Assembly (NCBI GenBank): GCA_946885845.1
Contig: CAMPHJ010000008.1
Coordinates: 1-64,000 of the forward strand
Length of the DNA: 64,000 nucleotides
Direction: 5' to 3'
DNA from: an uncultured Sphingobium sp.
GTDB lineage: Bacteria > Pseudomonadota > Alphaproteobacteria > Sphingomonadales > Sphingomonadaceae
Part shown: positions 40,685-48,791 of the stretch, piece after piece
How positions within the stretch are numbered: the stretch's first letter is position 1
Layout of the letters: the number at the start of each line of letters is the position of its first letter
Notes under the pieces: model-generated
The model's input: the letters and a program-made list of their open reading frames with translations, nothing else
What the model was told of the DNA's origin: nothing
Database searches by the model: none
Made by a program: the position numbers and the translations under genes

Positions 40685-42064
40685 TCAGATCAGATATCCG
40701 ACTTCGTAGAGACCCCAGCGTCGACCCCGGAAAGAAAGCGGCACAAATACGCTTCGCAGCGCCCGATAGCGGCCTTCCCCCAGATCCTGCCGGTAGGTAA
40801 AGAGGAAGAAGTCCCCTTCCCCATTCAAAGCGCGGCGGGTCTGGCCGTCCATGAAAATCTGCCGGTTGCGCGAATGCTCCATGTTCCATCGCGATTGGCC
40901 CGGTCGCTGTGGAAGGCTGCGCGCGCTGATATGTGTCGGCAAATAGCCGTTCATGTCGATGAGGCAGCAGCCGACGATGGCATCATCCTGCTCCGTCCTG
41001 CGGTCCAGTATCGGCTGGATGAAACGATCAGCAAAGGCGGTAAAGCCATTTTCATATTGGACCGGATCAGAACCGGGAAGCGGACGGTAGCCTGTGTCAA
41101 ACAGCCCCGCTGTAGTAAGCTCACCCCCGTCAATCGCCCGGCTGATCAGCTCCACCACTTCTTCGGCGCCTTCTTCCGCGAAAGCGATATAGCGGCTGTT
41201 GCGGGTCTTGTTACCACCATGTGCCGCCGCGTTCAGCATGTCGTTCGCCATGCCTTCCAACGTTTCCAACTGGCCGCGCGCCGCTTCCACGCGTGATGCG
41301 CTTTCGACAGCCGAGCCGCTGAAAGTCGTGAGCCCCTGGCGAAGCGCTGCTACGTCGCCGTCCGCTTCGTTGGTGCACGTCATGATCGCATCCGACCTTT
41401 CGCCGAATTGAGCGACCAGGGACGCAATTTCGGCCATAGTGTTATTGAGCGTATCGATATGCGCACGCACGTCCCGACCGCGAACAATATTAGCCTCTAC
41501 CCCACTGATAAGATGGCGGGCGTCCCGATCCAGCAGTCCCAGTTTTTCACCTACCGAAGCGGCTGAATCCCCGGCCTGACCAGCCAGTCTGCGGATTTCT
41601 TCAGCGACGACCGCAAAGCCCTGAGTCGCCTCGCCGCCGCGCGCGGCTTCTATCGCCGCGTTAACGCCCAGCATGCGGGTTTGGCGTGCAATCCCCGCCA
41701 ACTGATCCGATATGCCTCCGACCGTTTCAATGACGCCCAGAAATTGTCGTAAATGCCCTTCCAGACCCGTGACATGTTCGACAAGGCCACTGAGTTGCGT
41801 CAGCGAAAGGGTGATCGCCTCATGTCCCTCCGCAATGATGCGTCCAGCGCGCCGTGCGGTGAGACTGAGTTCCTGCGCGGCGGCGACGCTTTCATTCTGG
41901 CTGGCCGCCAGCATTTCCATATTGGACTGCAGTTGGACAAGGCGAGTAGAATCGTCGCGGATACGAAGGGTGAGCTCACCTAGAAAGCCAGCAGTTTCGC
42001 TGCATTGCAACGCCAGATCACCTGATCTCTCCCCCAGGCCGGTCAGTAAATCGCTGTTGTCCAA
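40685..42064 (-). CDS. Soluble methyl-accepting chemotaxis-like protein
   Basis: The protein (459 residues from the TTG at 42064, which follows GGGGTAAG; longer starts at ATG 42103 and 42163 are possible) has no membrane segment. The N-terminal half is a signalling coiled coil with the MCP hairpin tip region IARQTRMLGVNAAIEAARGGEATQGFAVVAEEIRRLAGQAGDSA. The C-terminal half has an unusual sensory module ending FTYRQDLGEGRYRALRSVFVPLSFRGRRWGLYEVGYLI. It is opposite in strand to its neighbours. No che genes are in the window. Confidence 0.85.
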   Translation of the reverse strand: MDNSDLLTGLGERSGDLALQCSETAGFLGELTLRIRDDSTRLVQLQSNMEMLAASQNESVAAAQELSLTARRAGRIIAEGHEAITLSLTQLSGLVEHVTGLEGHLRQFLGVIETVGGISDQLAGIARQTRMLGVNAAIEAARGGEATQGFAVVAEEIRRLAGQAGDSAASVGEKLGLLDRDARHLISGVEANIVRGRDVRAHIDTLNNTMAEIASLVAQFGERSDAIMTCTNEADGDVAALRQGLTTFSGSAVESASRVEAARGQLETLEGMANDMLNAAAHGGNKTRNSRYIAFAEEGAEEVVELISRAIDGGELTTAGLFDTGYRPLPGSDPVQYENGFTAFADRFIQPILDRRTEQDDAIVGCCLIDMNGYLPTHISARSLPQRPGQSRWNMEHSRNRQIFMDGQTRRALNGEGDFFLFTYRQDLGEGRYRALRSVFVPLSFRGRRWGLYEVGYLI

Positions 42065-42190
42065 AGAATTCTTACCCCACTGATATGGGGGATAGTGCCG
42101 CATTTTTGATGCGACGCAACAATTATCGCGTTGTTTGCCAGTCCCATCCTGCTTGCATCCCATGGCTGACTGTCAGACAAGGGCCACGTC

Positions 42191-43366
42191 ATGATGCTCA
42201 ATTTTCTGGATGCGCTCCGCGCAGCTGGCATTCCAGCTGGCATCAAGGAGCATTTGCTATTGCTCGAAGCGCTTGATCACAACGTGATCGCTTGGAAGCC
42301 GGAGGAATTCTACTACCTCGCCCGCGCCACCTATGTGAAGGACGAAGGCCTGCTCGACCGTTTCGACCAGGTCTTTTCCCGCGTGTTCAGGGGCGTGCTG
42401 GACGCTGAGACAATCGAGGCGGAAATCCCGGAAGACTGGCTACGGCTGATCGCAGAAAAATATCTGTCGGCGGAAGAGATGGAGAAGGTCAGATCGCTGG
42501 GGTCCTGGGACGAAATTATGGACACGCTCAAAAAGCGGCTGGAGGAGCAGAAGGGACGCCATCAAGGCGGTAGCAAATGGATCGGCACGGGCGGCACGTC
42601 GCCTTTCGGCCATGGCGGATACAACCCGGAAGGCGTCCGGATCGGCGGCGAAAGTCGGCACAAGCGCGCGATCAAGGTTTGGGAGAAGCGCGAGTTCCAG
42701 AATCTGGACAATGACAAGGAACTAGGCACTCGCAACATTAAGGTCGCGCTGCGCCGCCTTCGCCGTTTTGCGCGCGAAGGCGCGGCCAGCGAGTTGGACT
42801 TGGAGGAAACAATCCGTGGCACGGCTCGTCAGGGATGGCTGGACATCCGCATGAGGCCGGAACGGCACAACGCGGTCAAGTTGCTGATCTTTTTCGACGT
42901 AGGTGGATCCATGGACCCGTTCATCAGCCTGTGCGAGGACTTGTTCTCCGCAGCCACCAGCGAATTCAAGAATATGGAGTTCTTTTACTTCCACAATTGC
43001 CTTTATGAAGGGGTGTGGAAGGACAATCGCCGCCGCTTTACAGAACGATTGCCCACTTGGGACTTACTTCACAAATATGGGCATGATTATAAGGTGATCC
43101 TGGTCGGCGACGCGACCATGAGCCCCTATGAGATCATGCATCCCGGCGGATCGGTAGAGCATATGAATGATGAGGCTGGGTCGGTCTGGATGACCCGCCT
43201 GCTACATACCTATCCGGCCGCTGTGTGGCTGAATCCGCTTCCCCGCGCCCAGTGGGACTATAGCCAATCGAACCGGATGATGCGGGAAATCATGAGCGAT
43301 CGCATGTACCCCCTGACGATCGAGGGTATCGATGGGGCGATGCGGGAACTGACCCGCAAGCGCTGA
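42191..43366 (+). CDS. CoxE-like VWA domain protein (MoxR partner)
   Basis: The 391-residue protein begins MMLNFLDALRAAGIPAGIKEHLLLLEAL, an N-terminal helical region of the CoxE/YeiM type. The VWA-type domain has LLIFFDVGGSMDPFI (DxGxS, MIDAS-like) near residue 235 and continues HDYKVILVGDATMSPYEI. Such proteins pair with MoxR ATPases in metal-cofactor insertion or maturation. The MoxR gene at 38677 is the probable partner. The start ATG at 42191 is immediately followed by a second ATG. Confidence 0.85.
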   Translation: MMLNFLDALRAAGIPAGIKEHLLLLEALDHNVIAWKPEEFYYLARATYVKDEGLLDRFDQVFSRVFRGVLDAETIEAEIPEDWLRLIAEKYLSAEEMEKVRSLGSWDEIMDTLKKRLEEQKGRHQGGSKWIGTGGTSPFGHGGYNPEGVRIGGESRHKRAIKVWEKREFQNLDNDKELGTRNIKVALRRLRRFAREGAASELDLEETIRGTARQGWLDIRMRPERHNAVKLLIFFDVGGSMDPFISLCEDLFSAATSEFKNMEFFYFHNCLYEGVWKDNRRRFTERLPTWDLLHKYGHDYKVILVGDATMSPYEIMHPGGSVEHMNDEAGSVWMTRLLHTYPAAVWLNPLPRAQWDYSQSNRMMREIMSDRMYPLTIEGIDGAMRELTRKR

Positions 43367-43369
43367 CGA

Positions 43370-44458
43370 TCAGGCAGGTGGGAACAACACTCCGCCGCGC
43401 AAGGGATGGGGCGCGCCCGTCGTGCCAGGGAAACTGATCGGTAATCCCTCCAGATGGCGCACGGCCATATACGCAAACCCCTGCGCTTCCAGCGCGTCTC
43501 CGTCCCAGCCCAGTTCATCTACCGAACGCACGTCGATGCCGGTGCGGGCGCGGAGCATAGTCATCAGCGTAGCATTATGGCGCCCTCCTCCCGCGACATA
43601 GATGCACCGAGGCCGTTCAGGCAGATGCTCCATCCCTCTCGCCACCGCCTCCGCCGAAAAGGCGGTGAGCGTCGCCGCGCCATTGTCCAGTTCCAGGCCG
43701 CGAACGGCGTCGATGGAAAATGCCTCCCGGTCGATGCTCTTGGGTGGTGCCAAACCGAACCAGGGATCGGCCATCATATCGGCCAGCCGCGCTTCGTCGA
43801 CCGCGCCGCGCGCCGCCGCTTGTCCATCCGCATCAAAGGCAACATCGCCATGCGTCTGCATCCAGTTGTCGATCAGACCGCTCGCCATGCCGGTGTCGAA
43901 TGCCACCAGCGCGCCGTCCGACCCAATGGCCGTGATGTTGGCCACCCCTCCCAGATTCAGGATGGCAAGAGGCTTGGGCAGCATTTGCGCAAGCGCACGA
44001 TGGTAGACCGGCATCAAAGGAGCGCCCTGCCCCCCGGTGCGCACATCTTCGCTGCGCAGATCCCCGACCACCGGAATCCCGAATGCGCCCGCGAGTGCTG
44101 CGCCATCACCAATCTGCCACGTCCATCCGCGATCCGGGCGGTGCGCCACCGTGTGGCCATGGAAACCAATGACGGAAATATCCTGTGCTACATGCCCGCT
44201 ACGGCCAAGCAAATCAGCCACCGCGTCAACATGCAGGGCGGTCAGCTCTTCCTCAACCGCGTGAATGATCGGTTCGAAACCGGGCTGATCCATAGCCATG
44301 GCGCGCTGGCATGCCTCGGAAAGGCGCAGGCGAAACCCGTCGGCATAAGCTTTGGCATGAAAAGCAACCGCTTCAACACCCGCGTCGCCGTCGGTTTCGA
44401 TCAGGGCCGCATCGATGCCGTCTCGCGAGGTGCCTGACATGAGGCCGATAGCCAGCAT
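43370..44458 (-). CDS. anmK: Anhydro-N-acetylmuramic acid kinase
   Basis: AnmK phosphorylates and opens 1,6-anhydro-MurNAc from cell-wall recycling. The ATG at 44458 gives 362 residues beginning MLAIGLMSGTSRDGIDAALIETDGD, the family's phosphate-binding start. Another ATG at 44467 (MTKMLAIG) lies three codons earlier. Other motifs include VIGFHGHTVAHRPDRGWTWQIGDGAALA and ILNLGGVANIT. It is divergent from tyrS. No other peptidoglycan-recycling gene is adjacent. Confidence 0.94.
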   Translation of the reverse strand: MLAIGLMSGTSRDGIDAALIETDGDAGVEAVAFHAKAYADGFRLRLSEACQRAMAMDQPGFEPIIHAVEEELTALHVDAVADLLGRSGHVAQDISVIGFHGHTVAHRPDRGWTWQIGDGAALAGAFGIPVVGDLRSEDVRTGGQGAPLMPVYHRALAQMLPKPLAILNLGGVANITAIGSDGALVAFDTGMASGLIDNWMQTHGDVAFDADGQAAARGAVDEARLADMMADPWFGLAPPKSIDREAFSIDAVRGLELDNGAATLTAFSAEAVARGMEHLPERPRCIYVAGGGRHNATLMTMLRARTGIDVRSVDELGWDGDALEAQGFAYMAVRHLEGLPISFPGTTGAPHPLRGGVLFPPA

Positions 44459-44604
44459 TTTGGTCATTCTTCCCCACATTCCTGCAACTTTGCCTAATTG
44501 CTCCTTGTAGGAAAAAGCGGGCAGCTTCAACAAGCGCCGCCTGAACGACCTCCGGCTATCGGGCCTTTTCGTGCGGGGAACCCGATGCTAGAGGACGCGG
44601 CGTC

Positions 44605-45822
44605 ATGACCAGCTACCAATCCGATCTCCTCCGCCTGCTCGAAACGCGCGGCTATATCCACCAGTTGACCGACGCGGAGGGCCTGGATGCCCTCGCCGCC
44701 AAACAGGTCGTGCCAGGCTATATCGGTTTTGATCCTACCGCCCCGTCGCTGCACGTCGGCCATCTGGTATCGATCATGATGCTGCGGCAGTTGCAAAAGG
44801 CAGGGCACAAGCCAATCGTCCTGATGGGCGGCGGAACCGGCAAGATCGGCGATCCAAGCTTCAAGGATGAAGCACGCAAGCTGCTGACCACCGAGAATAT
44901 CGCGGAAAATGTGGGGAGCATCAAACGCGTATTTGAACGGTTCCTGACGTTCGGCGACGGACCGACCGATGCCATCATGTTGGACAATGCGGAATGGCTC
45001 GACCGGCTGGAATATATCCCCTTCCTGCGCGACATCGGCCAGCATTTTTCGGTCAACAGGATGCTCAGCTTTGATTCGGTCAAGATGCGCCTGGATCGCG
45101 AACAATCGCTAAGCTTCCTCGAATTCAACTATATGATCCTGCAAGCCTATGATTTTCTGGAACTGTCGCGGCGGTCGGAATGCCGCCTCCAGATGGGCGG
45201 GTCGGATCAATGGGGCAATATCGTAAACGGCGTCGAACTTGCCCGGCGCGTCGATGGGACCCAGGTGTTCGGCCTTACTACCCCGCTGCTGACCAACGCC
45301 GACGGGACCAAAATGGGGAAGACGGTGGGTGGCGCTGTGTGGCTGAACGAGGACCAGCTTTCCAGCTACGACTATTGGCAGTTCTGGCGGAATACGGCCG
45401 ACGCTGACGTGGCAAACAGGCTGCGGCTGTTCACTGACTTGCCGATGGATGAAGTCGACAGGCTGGCCGCGCTGCAGGGTGCGGAGATTAACGAGGCCAA
45501 AAAAATCCTGGCCAATGAGGCGACAGCGCTTTGCCGTGGCGCCGACGCGGCGACCATGGCGGCTCAGACGGCGCGCAAGACATTTGAAGAAGGCGCATCA
45601 GGTGCGCATCTACCGACAGTCAGCATCGGCACCGACGGACTGAATATCGTACAGGGCACCACCGCGCTGGGCTTTGCCACATCGAACAAGGAAGTGCGCC
45701 GCAAGCTGGCCGAGGGAGCCATAAAGGTGAATGGCGCGGTCGTCAGCGACCCGGCGATGACGCTCAAGGTCGGTGATAAGGTCAGCTTTGGAGCAAAGAA
45801 ACACGGCCTGGTAACTGATTGA
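44605..45822 (+). CDS. tyrS: Tyrosyl-tRNA synthetase
   Basis: This class I synthetase charges tRNA-Tyr. The 405-residue protein shows the HIGH-type motif as HVGH in [20 protein letters not shown], the GGSDQWGNI tyrosine-site segment, and KMGKT (the KMSKS counterpart) in [10 protein letters not shown]. The C-terminal S4 RNA-binding domain reads [36 protein letters not shown]. The ATG at 44605 begins [18 protein letters not shown]. It is divergent from anmK. Confidence 0.97.
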   Translation: MTSYQSDLLRLLETRGYIHQLTDAEGLDALAAKQVVPGYIGFDPTAPSLHVGHLVSIMMLRQLQKAGHKPIVLMGGGTGKIGDPSFKDEARKLLTTENIAENVGSIKRVFERFLTFGDGPTDAIMLDNAEWLDRLEYIPFLRDIGQHFSVNRMLSFDSVKMRLDREQSLSFLEFNYMILQAYDFLELSRRSECRLQMGGSDQWGNIVNGVELARRVDGTQVFGLTTPLLTNADGTKMGKTVGGAVWLNEDQLSSYDYWQFWRNTADADVANRLRLFTDLPMDEVDRLAALQGAEINEAKKILANEATALCRGADAATMAAQTARKTFEEGASGAHLPTVSIGTDGLNIVQGTTALGFATSNKEVRRKLAEGAIKVNGAVVSDPAMTLKVGDKVSFGAKKHGLVTD

Positions 45823-45859
45823 AAATATGAATGTTAAAGGCGCGTCAACCATAGATAGT

Positions 45860-45880
45860 AAGGAAATGATAGCCTTCCTT
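45860..45880 (+). terminator. Weak hairpin after tyrS
   Basis: AAGGAA (45860-45865) pairs with TTCCTT (45875-45880) with a 9-base loop, followed by GTTCTAGTTT. It is AT-rich and short, so this is only a possible terminator before the PilZ gene. Confidence 0.3.
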
Positions 45881-45897
45881 GTTCTAGTTTGCTCCTC

Positions 45898-46251
45898 ATG
45901 TCTTCGGTGCTCGCAAGCCTCGCCCATGTCGCAAAGTCGCGCGATCCTTCAATAGATCAACGGAGAGCGCCCCGCGTCCTCGTCGATATGGTCAGTCACA
46001 TCCTGATCGGCGGCCAATCGCACGGCGTGCGGATCATCAATATCTCACCCCTTGGCCTCATGTGCCGGGCGGAAGCCGAATTGATGGTCGGCCAGCGATT
46101 GTCGGTCTGGCTACCGATCGTAAAGGATGTGCGGGCCGAAGTCCGCTGGGCCGAAGACAATCGTGTCGGCGTGGAGTTTCTCCAGCCAGTCGAAGCGCAA
46201 ATCTATGAAGCGATGCTTTCCCTCATTCCACCTCGGCAGACGGCCTGGTAA
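45898..46251 (+). CDS. PilZ domain c-di-GMP effector-like protein
   Basis: The 117-residue protein is a single PilZ domain. It has the RxxxR element in QRRAPRVLV and the (D/N)xSxxG element in RIINISPLGLMC, both used to bind cyclic-di-GMP. The rest is a beta-barrel pattern (LSVWLPIVKDVRAEVRWAEDNRVGVEF). ATG 45898 is preferred over the earlier TTG. It converges with recG. Together with the EAL and GGDEF proteins elsewhere in the window it suggests active c-di-GMP signalling. Confidence 0.85.
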   Translation: MSSVLASLAHVAKSRDPSIDQRRAPRVLVDMVSHILIGGQSHGVRIINISPLGLMCRAEAELMVGQRLSVWLPIVKDVRAEVRWAEDNRVGVEFLQPVEAQIYEAMLSLIPPRQTAW

Positions 46252-46268
46252 AGCGTTATTTCTAGATA

Positions 46269-48332
46269 CTACCCGCTGCGAAGAAGCCCGACCGCCGCGT
46301 CACGCTCAAACAAATAGAGACAGATTCTTGCGGCCGAACCACGGGCTTCGCTAAGACCACCATCGCGGTCGATCAAGAGGCGGGCATCGTCTCGGGCTGG
46401 ATCGAGCAACGCGGAAAGATGTTCGGGCGTGGCGATTTTCAATTGCTGCTCACCGGACTGACGGGTGCCCAATATTTCTCCCGCACCACGCAGGCGCAGG
46501 TCTTCTTCGGCTATGCGGAAGCCGTCATTGGTTTCCCGCATGAGCGCGAGACGCGCGCGGCTGGTTTCGGATAGCGCACCGCTGCGGAGGAGGATGCAAA
46601 CGCTGTGGTTCTGCCCTCGCCCTACTCGCCCGCGAAGCTGGTGAAGCTGGGCAAGGCCAAAGCGATCCGCGCCTTCGATTATGATAAGGTTGCTGTTGGG
46701 CACGTCCACGCCAACCTCTATGACCGTGGTGGCGACCAGTATCCGGGTTCGGGCTGTCGCAAAGGCGTCCATGGCGGCATCTTTTTCCGGGCCTTTCATG
46801 CGGCCATGAACGATGCCAACTAGCTCTCCGAAGCGAAGCCGTAGCATTTCAGCGCGTGCTTCAGCTGCGGCAAGATCGCTGGTTTCGCTCTCTTCCACCA
46901 GCGGACAGACCCAATAGGCCTGGCCGCCACCTTCAACATGGCGGGCAAGTGCTTCCACCACCTCGTCCACGCGATTGGCGGACATGACAACGGTTTGGAT
47001 CGGCTGACGGCCGGGCGGCATCTCGTCCAGCCGGGACACGTCCATCTCGCCATAATAGGTCAGCGTCAGGGTGCGCGGAATGGGCGTTGCCGTCATCACC
47101 AGAAGATGGGGCGTACGTTCGGCTTTTGACGCAAGCATCATGCGCTGGGCGACGCCAAAGCGATGCTGCTCGTCAATAACCGCCAGCGCCAGATTCTTGT
47201 AGCGAACAGCTTCCTGAAAGATTGCATGGGTGCCGACGAGAATGTCGATGCTGCCATCCGCCAGGCCCATCAATGTGGACTCGCGGGTCTTGCCCTTTTC
47301 CCGCCCGGTCAGGATGGCGATGGTGACGGGAAGGCCCGAAACCATTTTACGGAGTGTTTCATAGTGCTGGCGGGCGAGTATCTCGGTGGGCGCCAGGAGC
47401 GCACCCTGGGCACCGGCTTCGACCGTATTGAGCAGCGCCATCAGCGCCACGAGGGTCTTGCCAGAGCCTACGTCGCCTTGAAGTAGGCGGAGCATGGGGA
47501 CGGGCTGGGCCATGTCGCCTTCAATCTCCCCGAACGCGCGGCGTTGCGCACCTGTGGGGGCGAAGGGCAACTGCAGCATGGCGCGCAACCGGCCATCTCC
47601 GGCTATCGGCATGCCACGGCGTTTGCGGGAGGACTGCCGAACCAGCATCAGTGCAAGCTGGCCCGCAAATATTTCGTCATAGGCCAGGCGCTCCCGCGCC
47701 TTGGCGTCGCTGGGATCGGTATGAATACGAGTCAGCGCTTCACGCCACGTGGGCCAGTCCTTGCGGGCGAGCAGGCTGGGTTCGATCCATTCGGGCAGGT
47801 CAGGCGCACGGACCAGCGCTTGCGCCGCAAGGTCGCGCATTCGATTGTTGGTCAGGCCTTCGGACAGACCGTAAACCGGTTCTCGCGCGGGGATGGTGGC
47901 GGCTTCTTCAGGCGGCAGAACATAGTCAGGGTGGACGATCTGAAGATTGTCGCCATAGGCTTCCAACTTGCCGGAAACGAATTTGGGGTCGCCCAGCGGC
48001 AACAGCTTGCGGGGCCAGGCGCTGTTGCGACCGAAATAGACCAGCGCGACGCTGTTCCCGTATCTGTCCTGCGCATGCACGCGGAAGGGCGCACGCGCGC
48101 TGCCAGAGGCCCGGTAGTCAGTCGGCGTGATTATTATGCCGATGACGCGACCTGAATCGGACAGGCGCAGTTCATCGACCATGTGGCGATCGACGAAGCT
48201 GACCGGCAGGTGAAACGCGACATCGACGGCGCGGGCCAGCCCAAGGCGTTCCAGCGGTTTGGCCAATGCGGGACCTACGCCCTTGAGCGCTTCGATTTCT
48301 GCGAAGAGTGGGTTGAGGATATCTGGTCGCAT
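46269..48332 (-). CDS. recG: ATP-dependent DNA helicase RecG
   Basis: RecG remodels stalled replication forks and Holliday junctions. The ATG at 48332 gives 687 residues starting MRPDILNPLFAEIEALKGVG, the family's wedge domain start. An open frame reaches 48476 but its extra residues are not family-like. Helicase motifs seen are LLQGDVGSGKTLVALMA (Walker A), VIDEQHRFGVAQRMML (Walker B), VMTATPIPRTLTLTYYGEMD and the late QLRGRVGRGQNHSVCILL. It is divergent from sdhE across 85 bases. Confidence 0.96.
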   Translation of the reverse strand: MRPDILNPLFAEIEALKGVGPALAKPLERLGLARAVDVAFHLPVSFVDRHMVDELRLSDSGRVIGIIITPTDYRASGSARAPFRVHAQDRYGNSVALVYFGRNSAWPRKLLPLGDPKFVSGKLEAYGDNLQIVHPDYVLPPEEAATIPAREPVYGLSEGLTNNRMRDLAAQALVRAPDLPEWIEPSLLARKDWPTWREALTRIHTDPSDAKARERLAYDEIFAGQLALMLVRQSSRKRRGMPIAGDGRLRAMLQLPFAPTGAQRRAFGEIEGDMAQPVPMLRLLQGDVGSGKTLVALMALLNTVEAGAQGALLAPTEILARQHYETLRKMVSGLPVTIAILTGREKGKTRESTLMGLADGSIDILVGTHAIFQEAVRYKNLALAVIDEQHRFGVAQRMMLASKAERTPHLLVMTATPIPRTLTLTYYGEMDVSRLDEMPPGRQPIQTVVMSANRVDEVVEALARHVEGGGQAYWVCPLVEESETSDLAAAEARAEMLRLRFGELVGIVHGRMKGPEKDAAMDAFATARTRILVATTVIEVGVDVPNSNLIIIEGADRFGLAQLHQLRGRVGRGQNHSVCILLRSGALSETSRARLALMRETNDGFRIAEEDLRLRGAGEILGTRQSGEQQLKIATPEHLSALLDPARDDARLLIDRDGGLSEARGSAARICLYLFERDAAVGLLRSG

Positions 48333-48417
48333 GGCTATCTGCATGCATCTAGCCCAGCCGGGACGATGCGCAAACATCCGATCGGCAAATCTCGCATGCA
48401 CTGCCAAGGAACAAATT

Positions 48418-48687
48418 GTGAACGAAGATCCCCGCATCCGCCGTCTGCAGTTCCGGGCCTGGCATCGTGGCATCAAGGAAGCGGATCTGGCGGTCGGCGG
48501 CTTCTTTGATCGTTACCATGCGGAGTGGGGGCAGGAAGAGATCGACTGGTTCGAACATTTTATCGAGGAACAGGACGCCGACATCATGGCTTGGGCCTTG
48601 GGGACAATTCCCCTGCCCGATGAATGGCGCGGTCCCATGTGGGACAAATTCGTGAAGATGGATTTTGTGGAGATTGGGCGGAAATAG
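48418..48687 (+). CDS. sdhE: Succinate dehydrogenase assembly factor SdhE (DUF339)
   Basis: SdhE promotes covalent attachment of FAD to the succinate dehydrogenase flavoprotein. The GTG at 48418 follows AAGGA and gives 89 residues. The family RGxxE motif appears as RGIKE in RRLQFRAWHRGIKEADL, and the remainder, WFEHFIEEQDADIMAWALGTIPLP, fits. It is placed between recG and mfd, a common arrangement in alphaproteobacteria. Confidence 0.92.
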   Translation: MNEDPRIRRLQFRAWHRGIKEADLAVGGFFDRYHAEWGQEEIDWFEHFIEEQDADIMAWALGTIPLPDEWRGPMWDKFVKMDFVEIGRK

Positions 48688-48701
48688 ACGCTCTCTCTCC
48701 G

Positions 48702-48779
48702 CGTTCGCCCCGAACTCATCGAAGGGCTTCACTGTTCTTTGGAAAGAAGTGCAGGGCTTCGACAAGCTCAGCCCGAACG
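48702..48779. repeat. Inverted pair of a second REP-like family between sdhE and mfd
   Basis: The unit has the form CGTTCG, stem, then GA.C...TCGAAG, stem. The forward copy at 48702-48727 has GCCC (48707-48710) pairing with GGGC (48724-48727). The reverse copy at 48754-48779 has GGGC (48754-48757) pairing with GCCC (48771-48774). In the repeat's own orientation the two stems are swapped (GCCC/GGGC versus GGGC/GCCC). Copies of this kind are, from memory, widespread in sphingomonads. Confidence 0.75.
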
Positions 48780-48791
48780 GATGTTGTTAGT

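Noticed and set aside
38677..43366. MoxR-VWA pair as part of a defence or conflict system
   Set aside because: No third component (protease, phosphatase or effector) is present and the proteins match the metal-cofactor chaperone type.
44468..44604. T-box-type leader in front of tyrS
   Set aside because: An ATCGGG/CCCGAT stem is present but there is no T-box sequence or specifier layout, and T-boxes are essentially a Gram-positive feature.
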